A stretch of DNA of 64,000 nt from Rhodococcus sp. B50. Its GTDB lineage: Bacteria > Actinomycetota > Actinomycetes > Mycobacteriales > Mycobacteriaceae. Shown here in pieces: positions 33,608 through 43,061 of the stretch; positions within the stretch are counted from its first letter, which is position 1, and each line of letters opens with the position of its first letter. Below the pieces are notes generated by a model. The model made no database searches, had not been told where the DNA came from, and saw only the letters and a program-made list of their open reading frames with translations. Made by a program: the position numbers and the translations under genes. The stretch lies in the NCBI RefSeq assembly GCF_013602415.1, contig NZ_WPAG02000002.1, positions 1,612,001 through 1,676,000 of the forward strand, written 5' to 3'.

Positions 33608-35020
33608 ATGAGCGACCCGAACGCACAGGACCGAACCGGCGAGTCGACCCAGGAGCGGACCCCGCGTCCCGGCCCCGCCGCCCCCCGAGCTCACGCTGCG
33701 ACCCCCGGCCCCGCTGCCCGAGGCGGGGATGGTTCCGCCGCGGCACCCCCGAAGCCGCATCCGGTGGCGGCCCAGACGCACCCCCACGTCCCGACACTGC
33801 CCGCAAGCGATCCGAGTCTGTTCGGACGCGTCGACGAGGACGGCACCGCGTGGGTCCGCACGAGCGAGGGCGAGCGGTGCATCGGATCGTGGCAGGCAGG
33901 CGACGCCGCCGAGGGCCTCGCGCATTTCGGACGCCGCTACGACGATCTCGCCACCGAGGTGGCGATCCTCGAGACCCGGTTGACGTCCGGCACCGCCGAC
34001 GTGAAGAAGACCCGCGCAGCCGCCGAGACTCTCGCCGAATCGCTCCCCACGGCTGCGGTCATCGGCGACCTCGACGCACTCGCCACCCGGCTCACCGCGA
34101 TCATCGAGCACTCCGAAGAGGCTGCGGCCCTCGCCAAGCAGGAGAAGGAGAAGCGACGCGCCGAGAGTACGGCTCGCAAGGAGACCCTCGCAGCCGAGGC
34201 CGAGACGATCGCCGCCGAGTCCACCCAGTGGAAGGCCGCAGGCGACCGGCTGCGCGAGATCCTCGAGGAGTGGAAGACCATCCGCGGTGTCGACCGCAAG
34301 ATCGACGACGTGTTGTGGCGTCGTTACTCCAAGGCACGTGAGGCGTTCAACCGGCGTCGCGGAGCCCATTTCGCCGAACTCGATCGCGAGCGTGCCGCGG
34401 CGAAGAACCGCAAGGAGGAGCTCGTCGCTCGGGCGGAGGAACTGCAGAACTCCACCGACTGGGGCGCCACCGCTGCGGCCTTCCGCGACCTGCTCGCCGA
34501 GTGGAAGGCGGCCGGCCGCGCCCCGAAGGACGCCGACGACCAGCTGTGGAAGCGGTTCAAGGGCGCCCAGGACGTCTTCTTCGCCGCGCGCAACGCCGCG
34601 AATGCCGAGCGGGACGCCGAGTTCGAGGAGAACGCCCGCGCCAAGGAAGAGCTTCTCGAAGCGGCCTCGTCGATCGACCCGGCGGCCGATCTCGAGGGTG
34701 CCCGGGCCCGCCTGCGCGAGTTGCAGGACCAGTGGGAGGCGATCGGCAAGGTTCCGCGCGAGCGCATGCACGATCTCGAGGGCCGCCTGCGGGCCGTCGA
34801 GAAGAAGGTGCGTGAGGCCGCCGATTCCGAGTGGCGGCGCACCGATCCCGAGGCGCTCGCCCGTGCGGCCCAGTTCCGGGAGCGGGTGCGTCAGTTCGAG
34901 GAGCAGGCCGCCAAGGCGACCGCGGCGGGCCGGGCGAAGGAGGCCGAGAAGGCCCTCGCGCAGGCTGCGCAGTGGCGTGAGTGGGCCGACGCGGCGGAAG
35001 GCGCCGTCGGCGAGCGCTGA
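33608..35020 (+). CDS. DUF349 coiled-coil protein
   Basis: 470 residues. A disordered Pro/Ala-rich N-terminus (about 1-70) and [24 protein letters not shown] lead into long charged helices and at least three DUF349 repeats, seen as [33 protein letters not shown] and [18 protein letters not shown]349 proteins are unassigned; the M. tuberculosis counterpart is Rv2731. Cytosolic, probably elongated and oligomeric. ATG 33608 has GAGG 5-6 nt upstream. It ends at a 50-bp perfect palindrome that separates it from the convergent membrane-protein gene. Confidence 0.85.
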   Translation: MSDPNAQDRTGESTQERTPRPGPAAPRAHAATPGPAARGGDGSAAAPPKPHPVAAQTHPHVPTLPASDPSLFGRVDEDGTAWVRTSEGERCIGSWQAGDAAEGLAHFGRRYDDLATEVAILETRLTSGTADVKKTRAAAETLAESLPTAAVIGDLDALATRLTAIIEHSEEAAALAKQEKEKRRAESTARKETLAAEAETIAAESTQWKAAGDRLREILEEWKTIRGVDRKIDDVLWRRYSKAREAFNRRRGAHFAELDRERAAAKNRKEELVARAEELQNSTDWGATAAAFRDLLAEWKAAGRAPKDADDQLWKRFKGAQDVFFAARNAANAERDAEFEENARAKEELLEAASSIDPAADLEGARARLRELQDQWEAIGKVPRERMHDLEGRLRAVEKKVREAADSEWRRTDPEALARAAQFRERVRQFEEQAAKATAAGRAKEAEKALAQAAQWREWADAAEGAVGER

Positions 35021-35040
35021 CACCGCGACGCCGTAACATC

Positions 35041-35090
35041 CGAAGACGACGATCCCCTCTCCCGGCCGGGAGAGGGGATCGTCGTCTTCG
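35041..35090. terminator. 50-bp perfect palindrome, bidirectional terminator
   Basis: Arms 35041-35065 and 35066-35090 are exact reverse complements with no spacer: CGAAGACGACGATCCCCTCT then CCCGG, and the mirror. It lies 20 bp after the DUF349 stop and 10 bp before the stop of the convergent gene, so RNA from either strand folds into the same hairpin. Confidence 0.85.
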
Positions 35091-35100
35091 TGCGAAGGCG

Positions 35101-35682
35101 TCAGGCCTCGGGGTCGCGCATCAGGCGGGGCCGTTCGTGCTGGGCCGCGACCTTCCGCAATTCGGCTTCGGCCTCGAGCTGGGCGGAGGTCCGTGCCCAC
35201 ACCACGCGGGCCCAGTGGAAAACGACCACCATGACGGCGAACCAGCCGATCACGAGACCGAAACCCGGACCCGCGGCGGACGATTCGACGGGCAGGGTCT
35301 GGCGCGACCAGATCGCGAGCATGCCGAAGACGATGGTCACCGCCGAGCCGGCCAGGGACACCCACGCCAACACCCACTTGCGGGTGACGAGTGCGAGGAT
35401 CGAACCCAGACCCGCGAAGACCACGGCGAATCCCACGAACAACCGCGACGGCAGGCCGATCTCCTCGGTGCCGGCATCCGGCGCGAACGACAGCACCTCC
35501 CATCCGTTGGCGGAGCCGGCGTGGGGCAGGCTGAACGTCGCCAGCAGGATCAGGACCGCGATCGCGACGAACATCGCCCGGGCGCCCGGGTCGATGTCGC
35601 TCGCCACCTTCCGTTCGGCGGCTTCGAGTTCGGCGCGTACGTCACCCGTCGCGTGGTGACCGTGCGGCTTGTCGGTGGTCAT
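35101..35682 (-). CDS. Conserved four-helix membrane protein downstream of miaB
   Basis: 193 residues. A charged N-terminus (about 1-35) is followed by hydrophobic segments near 38-53, 84-100, 105-124 and 143-160, then a charged C-terminal helix ([24 protein letters not shown]). It matches the position of Rv2732c next to miaB; function unknown. The ATG overlaps the miaB stop as ATGA, so translation is coupled. [11 protein letters not shown] and [14 protein letters not shown] stretches face the membrane. I know no catalytic motif in it. Confidence 0.75.
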   Translation of the reverse strand: MTTDKPHGHHATGDVRAELEAAERKVASDIDPGARAMFVAIAVLILLATFSLPHAGSANGWEVLSFAPDAGTEEIGLPSRLFVGFAVVFAGLGSILALVTRKWVLAWVSLAGSAVTIVFGMLAIWSRQTLPVESSAAGPGFGLVIGWFAVMVVVFHWARVVWARTSAQLEAEAELRKVAAQHERPRLMRDPEA

Positions 35683-37208
35683 GCGTTGCATCCCATCTGA
35701 GGCGGCAGCGGGTCCGGGACGCCGATGCTCGGCAATCCGAGTCCGACACCGATCGGCGGTGTCTTGGGCAGCCGGCCCTGTTCGAAGTGGTCGCCCGCGC
35801 GTGTGCGGCGGTGCGTGAGGATCGGGGTATCGGCGACGAGGTGATGCGGCGCGGCGTCGCTGACGACGATCGTGATGACGTCGCCGGGACGCACCGCGGT
35901 GTCGATCGTGCCCTCGGGACGGAAGTGGACGAGGCGGCCGTCGCGGGCACGCCCACTCATCCGGGCGGTCTCGGCGTTCTTGCGGCCCTCCCCCGCCGAG
36001 ACGAGGAGCTCGACCTCGGTTCCGACGAGCTTGCGGTTCTCCTCGAGGGTGATGCGTTCCTGCAGAGCGATCAGCCGCTCGTAACGTTCCTGCACCACCG
36101 CTTTGGGGAGCTGACCGTCCATGTCGGCGGCGGGCGTGCCGGGGCGCTTCGAGTACTGGAAGGTGAAAGCGCTGGTGAAACGCGCCTTCTCGACGACCTC
36201 GAGGGTCTGCTGGAAGTCCTCCTCGGTTTCGCCGGGGAAGCCGACGATGATGTCGGTGGTGATCGCGGCGTGCGGCATCGCGGCACGGACCCGCTCGATG
36301 ATGCCCAGGAAGCGTTCCTTGCGGTACGAGCGGCGCATGGCACGCAGAATCCGATCGCTGCCGGACTGCAACGGCATGTGCAGCTGCGGGCACACGTTCG
36401 GGGTCTGGGCCATCGCCTCGATGACGTCGTCGGTGAACTCCGCCGGGTGCGGGGACGTGAAGCGCACCCGCTCCAGGCCCTCGATGTCGCCGCACGCACG
36501 CAGCAGCGACGCGAAGGCACCCCGGTCGCGGGGCTGCTCGGGATCGGCGAAGGATCGTCCGTAGGAGTTGACGTTCTGACCGAGCAGTGTCACCTCGAGC
36601 ACGCCCTCGTCGACGAGTGCCTGCACTTCGGCGAGGATGTCGCCTGGACGCCGGTCGACCTCCTTGCCGCGCAGCGACGGCACGATGCAGAAGGTGCACG
36701 TGTTGTTGCAGCCGACGGAGATCGACACCCATCCGGCGTACGACGACTCGCGCTTGGCGGGCAGCGTCGACGGGAACGCCTCGAGTGCGTCGAGGATCTC
36801 GACCTCGGCGCGGCGGTTGTGCCGTGCGCGTTCGAGCAGGGCGGGAAGATTGCCGATGTTGTGCGTGCCGAAGACCACGTCGACCCAAGGCGCCTTCTTC
36901 ACGACCGTGTCGCGGTCCTTCTGGGCGAGGCAGCCGCCGACGGCGATCTGCATGTCGGGGTTGTCGTCCTTGACCGGGCGCAGATGACTCAGATTGCCGT
37001 ACAGCTTGTTGTCGGCGTTCTCCCGCACCGCGCACGTGTTGAACACGACCAGATCGGGTGACGCACCGGGAGCGGCCTTGGCGAAGCCGGCGTCCTCCAG
37101 CAACCCCGACAGGCGCTCGGAGTCGTGTACGTTCATCTGGCAGCCGTAGGTGCGGACCTCGTAGGTCCGGGCACCGGTACGGGGGGGTTCTTCGTCGATC
37201 AGTGACAC
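35679..37208 (-). CDS. miaB: tRNA-2-methylthio-N6-dimethylallyladenosine synthase
   Basis: 509 residues. A radical-SAM methylthiotransferase that adds the methylthio group to i6A37 made by MiaA. The N-terminal UPF0004 domain carries cluster cysteines (YGCQMN Cys23, [19 protein letters not shown]); the radical SAM motif is CNNTCTFC; a C-terminal TRAM domain (about 380-450, VSAGEGRKN..., VHFRPEG) binds tRNA. The C-terminal extension ends [18 protein letters not shown]. The start is GTG 37208; TACCCT lies 5 nt upstream, a borderline leaderless layout. It is followed by the membrane protein gene with ATGA overlap. Confidence 0.95.
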   Translation of the reverse strand: MSLIDEEPPRTGARTYEVRTYGCQMNVHDSERLSGLLEDAGFAKAAPGASPDLVVFNTCAVRENADNKLYGNLSHLRPVKDDNPDMQIAVGGCLAQKDRDTVVKKAPWVDVVFGTHNIGNLPALLERARHNRRAEVEILDALEAFPSTLPAKRESSYAGWVSISVGCNNTCTFCIVPSLRGKEVDRRPGDILAEVQALVDEGVLEVTLLGQNVNSYGRSFADPEQPRDRGAFASLLRACGDIEGLERVRFTSPHPAEFTDDVIEAMAQTPNVCPQLHMPLQSGSDRILRAMRRSYRKERFLGIIERVRAAMPHAAITTDIIVGFPGETEEDFQQTLEVVEKARFTSAFTFQYSKRPGTPAADMDGQLPKAVVQERYERLIALQERITLEENRKLVGTEVELLVSAGEGRKNAETARMSGRARDGRLVHFRPEGTIDTAVRPGDVITIVVSDAAPHHLVADTPILTHRRTRAGDHFEQGRLPKTPPIGVGLGLPSIGVPDPLPPQMGCNA

Positions 37209-37374
37209 GTCTCAGGGTATCTCACCTCGACCGGTCCCCTTTCCACGCGCCGACCCCCATGAGCCCCATCGACGTGGCCGTCACTGCTCGTGCCGTAAAA
37301 ATCCCGTGACGCGTGCGGCGAAGGTGTCCCGAAATGCGAAGTCTCGGGCGTCGGACGGCATAGGGTCTGCAGAT

Positions 37375-38163
37375 ATGACATCAGCGGCAGCCGGAACGGA
37401 TCGTCCGTCCGAGAAGTCGGACACCAGCTCGTCCATGATCTCCATGAACGGGGTGAACAAGCATTTCGGATCCCTGCACGTCCTGCAGGACATCAACCTC
37501 GAGATCCCACGAGGACAGGTCGTCATCGTCGTCGGCCCGTCCGGTTCGGGGAAATCGACCCTCTGCCGCACCATCAACCGGCTCGAACCGATCGACACAG
37601 GCGAGATCCACGTGGACGGCACCCTGCTGCCGGAAGGGGGCCGGGCGCTGGCCCGCCTGCGTGCGGACGTCGGCATGGTGTTCCAGTCGTTCAACCTCTT
37701 CGCCCACAAGACGATCCTCCAGAACGTCATGCTCGGCCCCCTCAAGGTGCGCAAGATCAAGAAGGAACAGGCCCGCGAGTCGGCGATGGCGCTGCTCGAC
37801 CGGGTCGGGATCGCCAACCAGGCCGACAAGTACCCGGCACAGCTGTCGGGCGGCCAGCAGCAGCGCGTCGCGATCGCGCGGGCCCTCGCGATGAACCCGA
37901 AGGTGATGCTGTTCGACGAGCCCACCTCCGCTCTCGACCCGGAGATGGTCCAGGAGGTCCTCGACGTGATGACCTCCCTGGCGAAGGAGGGCATGACGAT
38001 GGTCGTGGTCACCCACGAGATGGGATTCGCCCGCAAGGCCGGCGACCGCGTGCTGTTCATGGCCGACGGCCGCATCGTCGAGGACACCGATCCCGAGACC
38101 TTCTTCACAGCACCGAAATCCGATCGTGCCAAGGATTTCCTCGGCAAGATCCTCAGTCACTGA
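37375..38163 (+). CDS. gluA: Glutamate ABC transporter ATP-binding protein
   Basis: 262 residues, cytosolic ATPase of the import system. Walker [11 protein letters not shown]-loop VFQSFNLF, signature [19 protein letters not shown], Walker [16 protein letters not shown] and H-loop VVVTHEMGF. The sequence is very close to corynebacterial GluA ([27 protein letters not shown] at the end). I take ATG 37375; TAGGGT at 37361-37366 lies 8 nt upstream and is a likely -10. An internal ATG at about 37435 would remove a non-conserved 20-residue head. First gene of gluABCD. Confidence 0.93.
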   Translation: MTSAAAGTDRPSEKSDTSSSMISMNGVNKHFGSLHVLQDINLEIPRGQVVIVVGPSGSGKSTLCRTINRLEPIDTGEIHVDGTLLPEGGRALARLRADVGMVFQSFNLFAHKTILQNVMLGPLKVRKIKKEQARESAMALLDRVGIANQADKYPAQLSGGQQQRVAIARALAMNPKVMLFDEPTSALDPEMVQEVLDVMTSLAKEGMTMVVVTHEMGFARKAGDRVLFMADGRIVEDTDPETFFTAPKSDRAKDFLGKILSH

Positions 38164-38230
38164 CCATGTCCCGCATCCGACGGGCCGGCCGGCCCGTCGG
38201 ACGTCGTTCGAACCGCACCGGAGGTATTCG

Positions 38231-39064
38231 ATGAAATTGTCCCGCTCCATCCGCCTGGGCATCGGCGCCGTCGCCGTGGCAGTGGTCGCCACGGCGTGCG
38301 GTGGCGACGAGACGCGCAGTGTCTCGCAGTCCGCGGAGAACGGCACCCTGACGGTCGGTATCAAGTTCGACCAGCCGGGCCTGGGCCTGCGCAACCCGGA
38401 CGGTTCGTTCAGCGGGTTCGACGTCGAGGTCGCCAAGTACGTCGCCGGTCAGCTCGGAGTCTCCGAGGAGAACATCGAGTTCAAGGAAGCCCCGTCCGCC
38501 CAGCGCGAGACCCTCATCCAGAACGGTGAGGTCGACTACATCGTCGCGACGTACTCGATCACCGACACCCGCAAGGAGAAGGTGGACTTCGCCGGTCCGT
38601 ACTTCATCGCCGGGCAGTCGCTCCTGGTGCGCGCGGACGACACCGAGATCACCGGACCCGATTCGCTCAGCGGCGGCAAGCGTCTGTGCTCGGTGGCGGG
38701 TTCGACCCCGGCCCAGAACGTGAAGGACAACTACGCGCAGGACGTTCAGCTCCAGGAGTTCGATACCTACTCGCTGTGTGTCGAAGCGCTGCGTAACGGT
38801 GCGGTCGACGCGGTGACCACCGACGACATCATCCTCGCCGGCTACGCCGCACAGAGTCCGGGCGACTTCAAGGTCGTCGGCGAACCGTTCACCACCGAGC
38901 GCTACGGCATCGGTCTCGCCAAGGGCGACGACGAGTCCCGCAACGCGATCAACGACGCGATCGAGGAGATGATCGCCAGCGGTGCGTGGGAGGCCGCATT
39001 CCAGGAGACGGTCGGCGCCTCCGGTTACGAGCTCCCCGAGCAGCCCCAGGTCGATCGCTACTGA
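38231..39064 (+). CDS. gluB: Glutamate-binding lipoprotein of the ABC transporter
   Basis: 277 residues. Signal peptide with lipobox VATAC, acylated at Cys23, then a type II periplasmic-binding-protein fold: TVGIKFDQPGLGLRNPDGSFSGFDVEVAKYVA, VDYIVATYSITDTRKEKVDFAGPYF and DAVTTDDIILAGYA. It captures glutamate (or a related amino acid) outside the membrane for GluCD. Two cysteines (RLCSV, SLCVEAL) probably form a disulphide. GGAGGT is 5 nt before the ATG. Confidence 0.93.
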   Translation: MKLSRSIRLGIGAVAVAVVATACGGDETRSVSQSAENGTLTVGIKFDQPGLGLRNPDGSFSGFDVEVAKYVAGQLGVSEENIEFKEAPSAQRETLIQNGEVDYIVATYSITDTRKEKVDFAGPYFIAGQSLLVRADDTEITGPDSLSGGKRLCSVAGSTPAQNVKDNYAQDVQLQEFDTYSLCVEALRNGAVDAVTTDDIILAGYAAQSPGDFKVVGEPFTTERYGIGLAKGDDESRNAINDAIEEMIASGAWEAAFQETVGASGYELPEQPQVDRY

Positions 39065-39173
39065 GTACGGGTTCCACCCGTCCCGTCCGCCGGTGCGGCC
39101 GGTCCGTGAGATCTCCACGGGCCGGCCGGACCGTTCCGGACCCCACCCCGTCCCCTCGATCCCGGAGTGACCT

Positions 39174-39854
39174 GTGGATCTGTTGAGCAAGTACAGCAGC
39201 CAGCTACTCGACGCGTTCTGGACCACGATCCAGTTGACCGTCATCTCGGCGATCGGCGCGCTGATCCTCGGAACGATCCTCGCCGCGATGCGCGTGTCCC
39301 CGATTCCCGTGGCGCGCGCCGTCGGTACCGCCTACGTGACGATCTTCCGTAACACACCGCTGACGCTGATCATCATCTTCTGCTTGTTCGGTCTGTCCCA
39401 GACGCTCGGCATCAAGCTGGCCTCCGAGTCGTCGCCGACATTCCTGGTGGACAACAACTTCCGGCTCGCGGTGCTGGGTCTGAGCGTCTACACGGCGGCC
39501 TTCGTGTGCGAGTCGCTCCGGTCCGGCATCAACACGGTCTCGCTCGGACAGTCGGAGGCCGGCCGCTCGCTGGGTCTGACGTTCGGCCAGAACCTGCGCC
39601 TGATCGTCCTTCCCCAGGCGTTCCGCGCCGTCATCGCCCCACTCGGCTCGGTACTCATCGCGTTGACCAAGAACTCGACGATCGCCTCCGTGATCGGCGT
39701 GTCCGAGGCCTCGCTGCTGATGAAGACGATGATCGAGAACGAAGCGGCCATCTTCGTCGTCGGTGGCATCTTCGCGCTCGGATTCGTCATCCTCACCCTC
39801 CCCACCGGCCTGTTGTTCGGCCGGCTCAGCAAGCGATACGAGGTTGCCCGATGA
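39174..39854 (+). CDS. gluC: Glutamate ABC transporter permease
   Basis: 226 residues, about five membrane helices. It is a His/Glu/Gln/Arg/opine family permease with the EAA-type coupling loop GQSEAGRSLGLTFGQNLRLIVLPQAFRAVIAPLGS. It begins MDLLSKYSSQLLDAFWTTIQLTVIS from a GTG about 110 bp after gluB. Pairs with GluD to form the channel, driven by GluA. Confidence 0.92.
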   Translation: MDLLSKYSSQLLDAFWTTIQLTVISAIGALILGTILAAMRVSPIPVARAVGTAYVTIFRNTPLTLIIIFCLFGLSQTLGIKLASESSPTFLVDNNFRLAVLGLSVYTAAFVCESLRSGINTVSLGQSEAGRSLGLTFGQNLRLIVLPQAFRAVIAPLGSVLIALTKNSTIASVIGVSEASLLMKTMIENEAAIFVVGGIFALGFVILTLPTGLLFGRLSKRYEVAR

Positions 39855-40759
39855 GCGCACACGGAACAGTTCTCTACGACGCACCCGGGCCCCGCGCGAA
39901 GGCGCTCTACCGGATCCTGTCGGTGGTCGTGGTCGCGCTCCTCCTCCTCGTCGGCTGGATCGTCTATCGCGCGCTCGACGCCAACGGACAGCTGACAGCG
40001 GCCAAATGGGAGCCGTTCGTCGAATCCACGAGCTGGACGACCTATCTGCTGCCCGGCATCCGCGGCACGATCATCGCGGCCGTCGCGTCGATCGTGCTGG
40101 CACTGGTCCTCGGCACGGTGCTCGGCATCGCCCGTCTGTCCGATCACCGGTGGGTCCGCGGGATCGCCGGCACGATCGTCGAGTTGTTCCGCGCCGTCCC
40201 GGTGCTGATCCTGATGATCTTCGCCTACCAGGTGTTCGCCGAGTACCGCGTCTTCAAGTCGGAGTATCTCGCGCTCGCGGCGGTCATCACCGGCCTGACC
40301 CTGTACAACGGCTCGGTCATCGCCGAGATCGTGCGAGCAGGCATCAGGTCGCTCCCGCGCGGCCAGAGCGAGGCCGCCTACGCCGTCGGTATGCGGAAGA
40401 ACCAGCTCATGCGGTTGATCCTGCTGCCGCAGGCCGTCACGGTCATGCTCCCGGCGATCGTGTCGCAGATGGTGATCGCACTCAAGGACTCGGCCCTCGG
40501 CTACCTCATCGGCTACGTCGAAGTGGTGCGTTCCGGACAGCAACTCGGCGCGTTCTTCCAGAACTACCTGCCTGCGCTGCTGGTGGTCGCGGTGATCATG
40601 ATCGTCCTCAACAGTGCGCTGACGCAGTTCGCGATCTGGCTCGAGAAGCGCCTGCGATCCGGAAAGCGCAAGAAGGGTGCCGTGGCGACCGAAGAGCCGC
40701 AGACCTTACCGACGATGTCGGTGCCGGGCCTGGACATGACCGGCGAGGGTCGCAAGTAG
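39851..40759 (+). CDS. gluD: Glutamate ABC transporter permease
   Basis: 302 residues. Same family as GluC, longer at both ends. It has an N-terminal cytosolic segment and first helix (ILSVVVVALLLLVGWIVY), the permease core, coupling loop GQSEAAYAVGMRKNQLMRLILLPQAVTVMLPA, and a basic C-terminal tail with KRLRSGKRKKG. The ATG overlaps the gluC stop (ATGA). It is the last gene of the operon and converges on recX. Confidence 0.92.
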   Translation: MSAHGTVLYDAPGPRAKALYRILSVVVVALLLLVGWIVYRALDANGQLTAAKWEPFVESTSWTTYLLPGIRGTIIAAVASIVLALVLGTVLGIARLSDHRWVRGIAGTIVELFRAVPVLILMIFAYQVFAEYRVFKSEYLALAAVITGLTLYNGSVIAEIVRAGIRSLPRGQSEAAYAVGMRKNQLMRLILLPQAVTVMLPAIVSQMVIALKDSALGYLIGYVEVVRSGQQLGAFFQNYLPALLVVAVIMIVLNSALTQFAIWLEKRLRSGKRKKGAVATEEPQTLPTMSVPGLDMTGEGRK

Positions 40760-40792
40760 TGCGCCCGACCGGCGAGGTCCGGACGTAATGTT

Positions 40793-41398
40793 TCAGTCGT
40801 GCGGGAGGTCGCTCGCGTCGGCACCGAAGGCCGCGAGTTCCTCCCGCACGACGTCGAACGCCATTCCCTGCGCGTAACCGCGCCGGGCCAGCATGCCGAC
40901 CAGTCGCCGCACCAGCTTGTCGCGTTCGGCCGCGATCTCGCGCCGATCGCCTTCGGTGGGTAGCGGCGGCTGGGTGCGGAGCTTCTTGCGGACCAGTTCG
41001 ACCGCGCGTTCGCGTTCGTCGGCGGTGTCGATCTGATCGAGTGCGGCCGCCGCGTCGTCGGCGTCGATGCCCTTGCGGCGCAGTTCGAGTGCGATCGCTC
41101 GCTTGCCCTTCCCTGCATACAGATGCCGTGAACGTGCCCATTGATTGGCGAAATCCGCGTCGTCGATCAATCCGACCGCGGTGAGGCGATCGAGGGCGCG
41201 CTCGGCGATGTCGGCCGCGAAACCCTTCTGCTCCAGCTTCGCCGCGAGTTCGGACCTGCTGCGCGCACGATCCGTCAGCAGACGGAGGCAGACGTCCTTT
41301 GCCTGCGCTTCCGTACCGCCACCGGGCAGTTCCTGCTCGGTGCGAGCGGAACGCCGCCGCCCACGTCGTTCGGGCCGTCGTTCCTCGGGGTCGTCCAT
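40793..41398 (-). CDS. recX: RecA regulator RecX
   Basis: 201 residues. Basic disordered N-terminus, then three-helix RecX repeats (CLRLLTDRARSRSELAAKLEQKGF..AERALDRLTAVGLIDDADFANQWARSR; IALELRRKGI; LVRRLVGMLARRGYAQGMAFDVVREEL). RecX binds RecA filaments and limits their activity. It is downstream of recA, but a strong hairpin (41450-41488) and its own leaderless-type promoter (TACTGT, 7 nt before ATG 41398) separate the two, whereas mycobacterial recA and recX are usually described as co-transcribed. Confidence 0.93.
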   Translation of the reverse strand: MDDPEERRPERRGRRRSARTEQELPGGGTEAQAKDVCLRLLTDRARSRSELAAKLEQKGFAADIAERALDRLTAVGLIDDADFANQWARSRHLYAGKGKRAIALELRRKGIDADDAAAALDQIDTADERERAVELVRKKLRTQPPLPTEGDRREIAAERDKLVRRLVGMLARRGYAQGMAFDVVREELAAFGADASDLPHD

Positions 41399-41405
41399 GA
41401 AGCGC

Positions 41406-41411
41406 ACAGTA
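41406..41411 (-). promoter_or_regulatory. Leaderless-type -10 (TACTGT) for recX
   Basis: TACTGT ends 7 nt before the recX ATG, downstream of the recA-recX hairpin. Confidence 0.5.
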
Positions 41412-41449
41412 GCCGGACCCACCGACAGCGCCGCCGTGTGCGGATATGC

Positions 41450-41488
41450 CACGGGGGCACGGACGCGATGTGCGTCCGTGCCCCCGTG
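41450..41488 (-). terminator. recA-recX intergenic hairpin, 17-bp perfect stem
   Basis: Arms 41450-41466 and 41472-41488 (CACGGGGGCACGGACGC and complement) pair perfectly around a 5-nt loop, 16 bp after the recA stop. There is no T-run. It should terminate or attenuate recA transcription before recX. Confidence 0.8.
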
Positions 41489-41503
41489 CAGCCTGGGCGG
41501 TGA

Positions 41504-42547
41504 CTAGAAGTCGACCGACTCCTCGGCATCGCTCGGATCGGTGAGAACGGCACCGATGCCGAGCTTCTCCTTGATCTTCTTCTCGATCTCGTCGCGCACA
41601 TCGGTGTTCTCGAGCAGGAACTTGCGGGCGTTCTCCTTGCCCTGCCCGAGCTGGTCGCCCTCGTAGGTGTACCAGGAGCCCGACTTGCGGATGAAGCCCT
41701 GATCGACACCCATGTCGATGAGCGAGCCCTCCTTCGAGATGCCCTGTCCGTACAGGATGTCGAACTCGGCCTGCTTGAACGGAGGCGAGACCTTGTTCTT
41801 GACGACCTTCACACGGGTGCGGTTGCCGACCGCGTCGCCGCCGTCCTTGAGGGTCTCGATCCGGCGCACATCCAGACGCACGGAGGCGTAGAACTTCAGC
41901 GCCTTACCGCCCGTGGTGGTCTCGGGCGAGCCGAACATCACGCCGATCTTCTCGCGCAGCTGGTTGATGAAGATCGCGGTGGTGCCGGAGTTGTTGAGCG
42001 CACCGGTCATCTTGCGCAGTGCCTGGCTCATCAGGCGGGCCTGGAGACCGACGTGGCTGTCGCCCATCTCGCCCTCGATCTCGGCGCGCGGCACGAGTGC
42101 TGCGACCGAGTCGATGACGATGATGTCGAGTGCACCCGAACGGATGAGCATGTCGGCGATCTCGAGGGCTTGCTCACCGGTGTCGGGCTGGGACACGAGC
42201 AGTGCGTCGGTGTCGACGCCGAGCTTGCGCGCGTAATCCGGATCCAGGGCGTGCTCGGCGTCGATGAACGCCGCGATGCCGCCGGCGGCCTGCGCGTTGG
42301 CCACTGCGTGGAGGGCCACGGTCGTCTTACCCGACGACTCCGGGCCATAGATCTCGATGACGCGGCCGCGCGGCAGACCGCCGATACCGAGAGCCACGTC
42401 GAGTGCGATCGACCCGGTGGGAATGACTGCGATGGGCGGACGTACGTCCTCGCCCAGGCGCATCACCGAGCCCTTACCGAAGCTCTTGTCGATCTGCGCG
42501 AGGGCGAGCTCGAGCGCCTTCTCGCGGTCGTGAGCCTGTGCTGCCAT
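41504..42547 (-). CDS. recA: Recombinase RecA
   Basis: 347 residues, uninterrupted. Walker [10 protein letters not shown], the MAW segment [11 protein letters not shown], Walker [12 protein letters not shown]1 [24 protein letters not shown], and L2 from [28 protein letters not shown]. No intein interrupts it, unlike M. tuberculosis recA. It catalyses strand exchange and stimulates LexA cleavage. ATG 42547 has AAGGGG 6 nt upstream; the ATG at 42562 lies before that site. Two promoter signals precede it: a RecA-NDp element (42587-42609) and a LexA box (42694-42709). Confidence 0.98.
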   Translation of the reverse strand: MAAQAHDREKALELALAQIDKSFGKGSVMRLGEDVRPPIAVIPTGSIALDVALGIGGLPRGRVIEIYGPESSGKTTVALHAVANAQAAGGIAAFIDAEHALDPDYARKLGVDTDALLVSQPDTGEQALEIADMLIRSGALDIIVIDSVAALVPRAEIEGEMGDSHVGLQARLMSQALRKMTGALNNSGTTAIFINQLREKIGVMFGSPETTTGGKALKFYASVRLDVRRIETLKDGGDAVGNRTRVKVVKNKVSPPFKQAEFDILYGQGISKEGSLIDMGVDQGFIRKSGSWYTYEGDQLGQGKENARKFLLENTDVRDEIEKKIKEKLGIGAVLTDPSDAEESVDF

Positions 42548-42586
42548 CTTGGTCCCCTTCATCGAATCTCGTCCTTGTTGTCGACG

Positions 42587-42609
42587 ACGTTAGAACCCGG
42601 CACCGACAA
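42587..42609 (-). promoter_or_regulatory. RecA-NDp (PafBC-type) promoter of recA
   Basis: On the minus strand TTGTCGGTG (42609-42601), 8 bp, TAACGT (42592-42587). This is the RecA-independent DNA-damage promoter motif known from mycobacterial recA (TTGTCRGTG-N8-TANNNT), activated by PafBC. It leaves a leader of about 35 nt with AAGGGG. Confidence 0.75.
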
Positions 42610-42693
42610 GTTCGCCGCTGCGACCGCGGAACGCCGCATCTGTGGATGGAATCACCGCCTGTGGACAACACCCATCCGGTGCCCCCAGCATAG

Positions 42694-42709
42694 CCGAACA
42701 CGTGTTCGA
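42694..42709. promoter_or_regulatory. LexA (SOS) box upstream of recA
   Basis: CCGAACACGTGTTCGA fits TCGAAC-N4-GTTCGA with one mismatch, about 150 bp before the recA ATG. It implies a second, LexA-controlled recA promoter upstream of the RecA-NDp element. Confidence 0.75.
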
Positions 42710-42829
42710 AATCCGGTCGCCGGGTATTCGCGGGCCATGGTCGCACCCCCGTCGGACAGAGAACGATGTCGCCCCGCGAGCCCCTTTCGGAGGCAGGCGG
42801 AATCCCTCGTGCCCGCTGGTGAACCGTGG

Positions 42830-43024
42830 CTACCGCCGCACGGGCGGGACGTCGAACTCGTCGCAGAGCGCGCGCCACACCTCGCGCGGTTCCTGCCCCG
42901 CCTCGATGGCCTCTGCCGGCGTCCGTCCACCGAGAGCGAGCAGCACATGATCACGCAGCAACGCATCGCCGTGCATCTGCCCGAACTCGTCCCGGACCAC
43001 CTCGTAGAACTCCGTCAACCGCAC
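42830..43024 (-). CDS. DUF3046 family small protein
   Basis: 64 residues: MRLTEFYEVVRDEFGQMHGDALLRDHVLLALGGRTPAEAIEAG..VWRALCDEFDVP, the whole DUF3046 domain, found next to recA in actinobacteria (Rv2738c). Acidic, cytosolic, function unknown; expression with recA suggests a possible DNA-repair link, which is inference. The start is GTG 43024, where the family begins, with TACCGT 7 nt upstream (leaderless). It lies 282 bp upstream of recA on the same strand. Confidence 0.85.
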   Translation of the reverse strand: MRLTEFYEVVRDEFGQMHGDALLRDHVLLALGGRTPAEAIEAGQEPREVWRALCDEFDVPPVRR

Positions 43025-43031
43025 CCCGACC

Positions 43032-43037
43032 ACGGTA
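43032..43037 (-). promoter_or_regulatory. Leaderless-type -10 (TACCGT) for the DUF3046 gene
   Basis: TACCGT ends 7 nt before GTG 43024. Confidence 0.5.
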
Positions 43038-43061
43038 GTCGCGTGTGCTGTGCGGCGACAG

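Noticed and set aside
32744..35503. A 919-codon frame that would extend the dioxygenase-like protein far upstream
   Set aside because: The conserved protein starts at about 33457; the extension is antisense to the DUF349 gene and lacks family features.
37214..37219. TACCCT as leaderless promoter of miaB
   Set aside because: Only 5 nt separate it from the GTG, shorter than the 6-7 nt seen in the other cases, so not counted.
41504..42547. RecA intein, as in M. tuberculosis
   Set aside because: The gene reads through as a 347-residue RecA without interruption.
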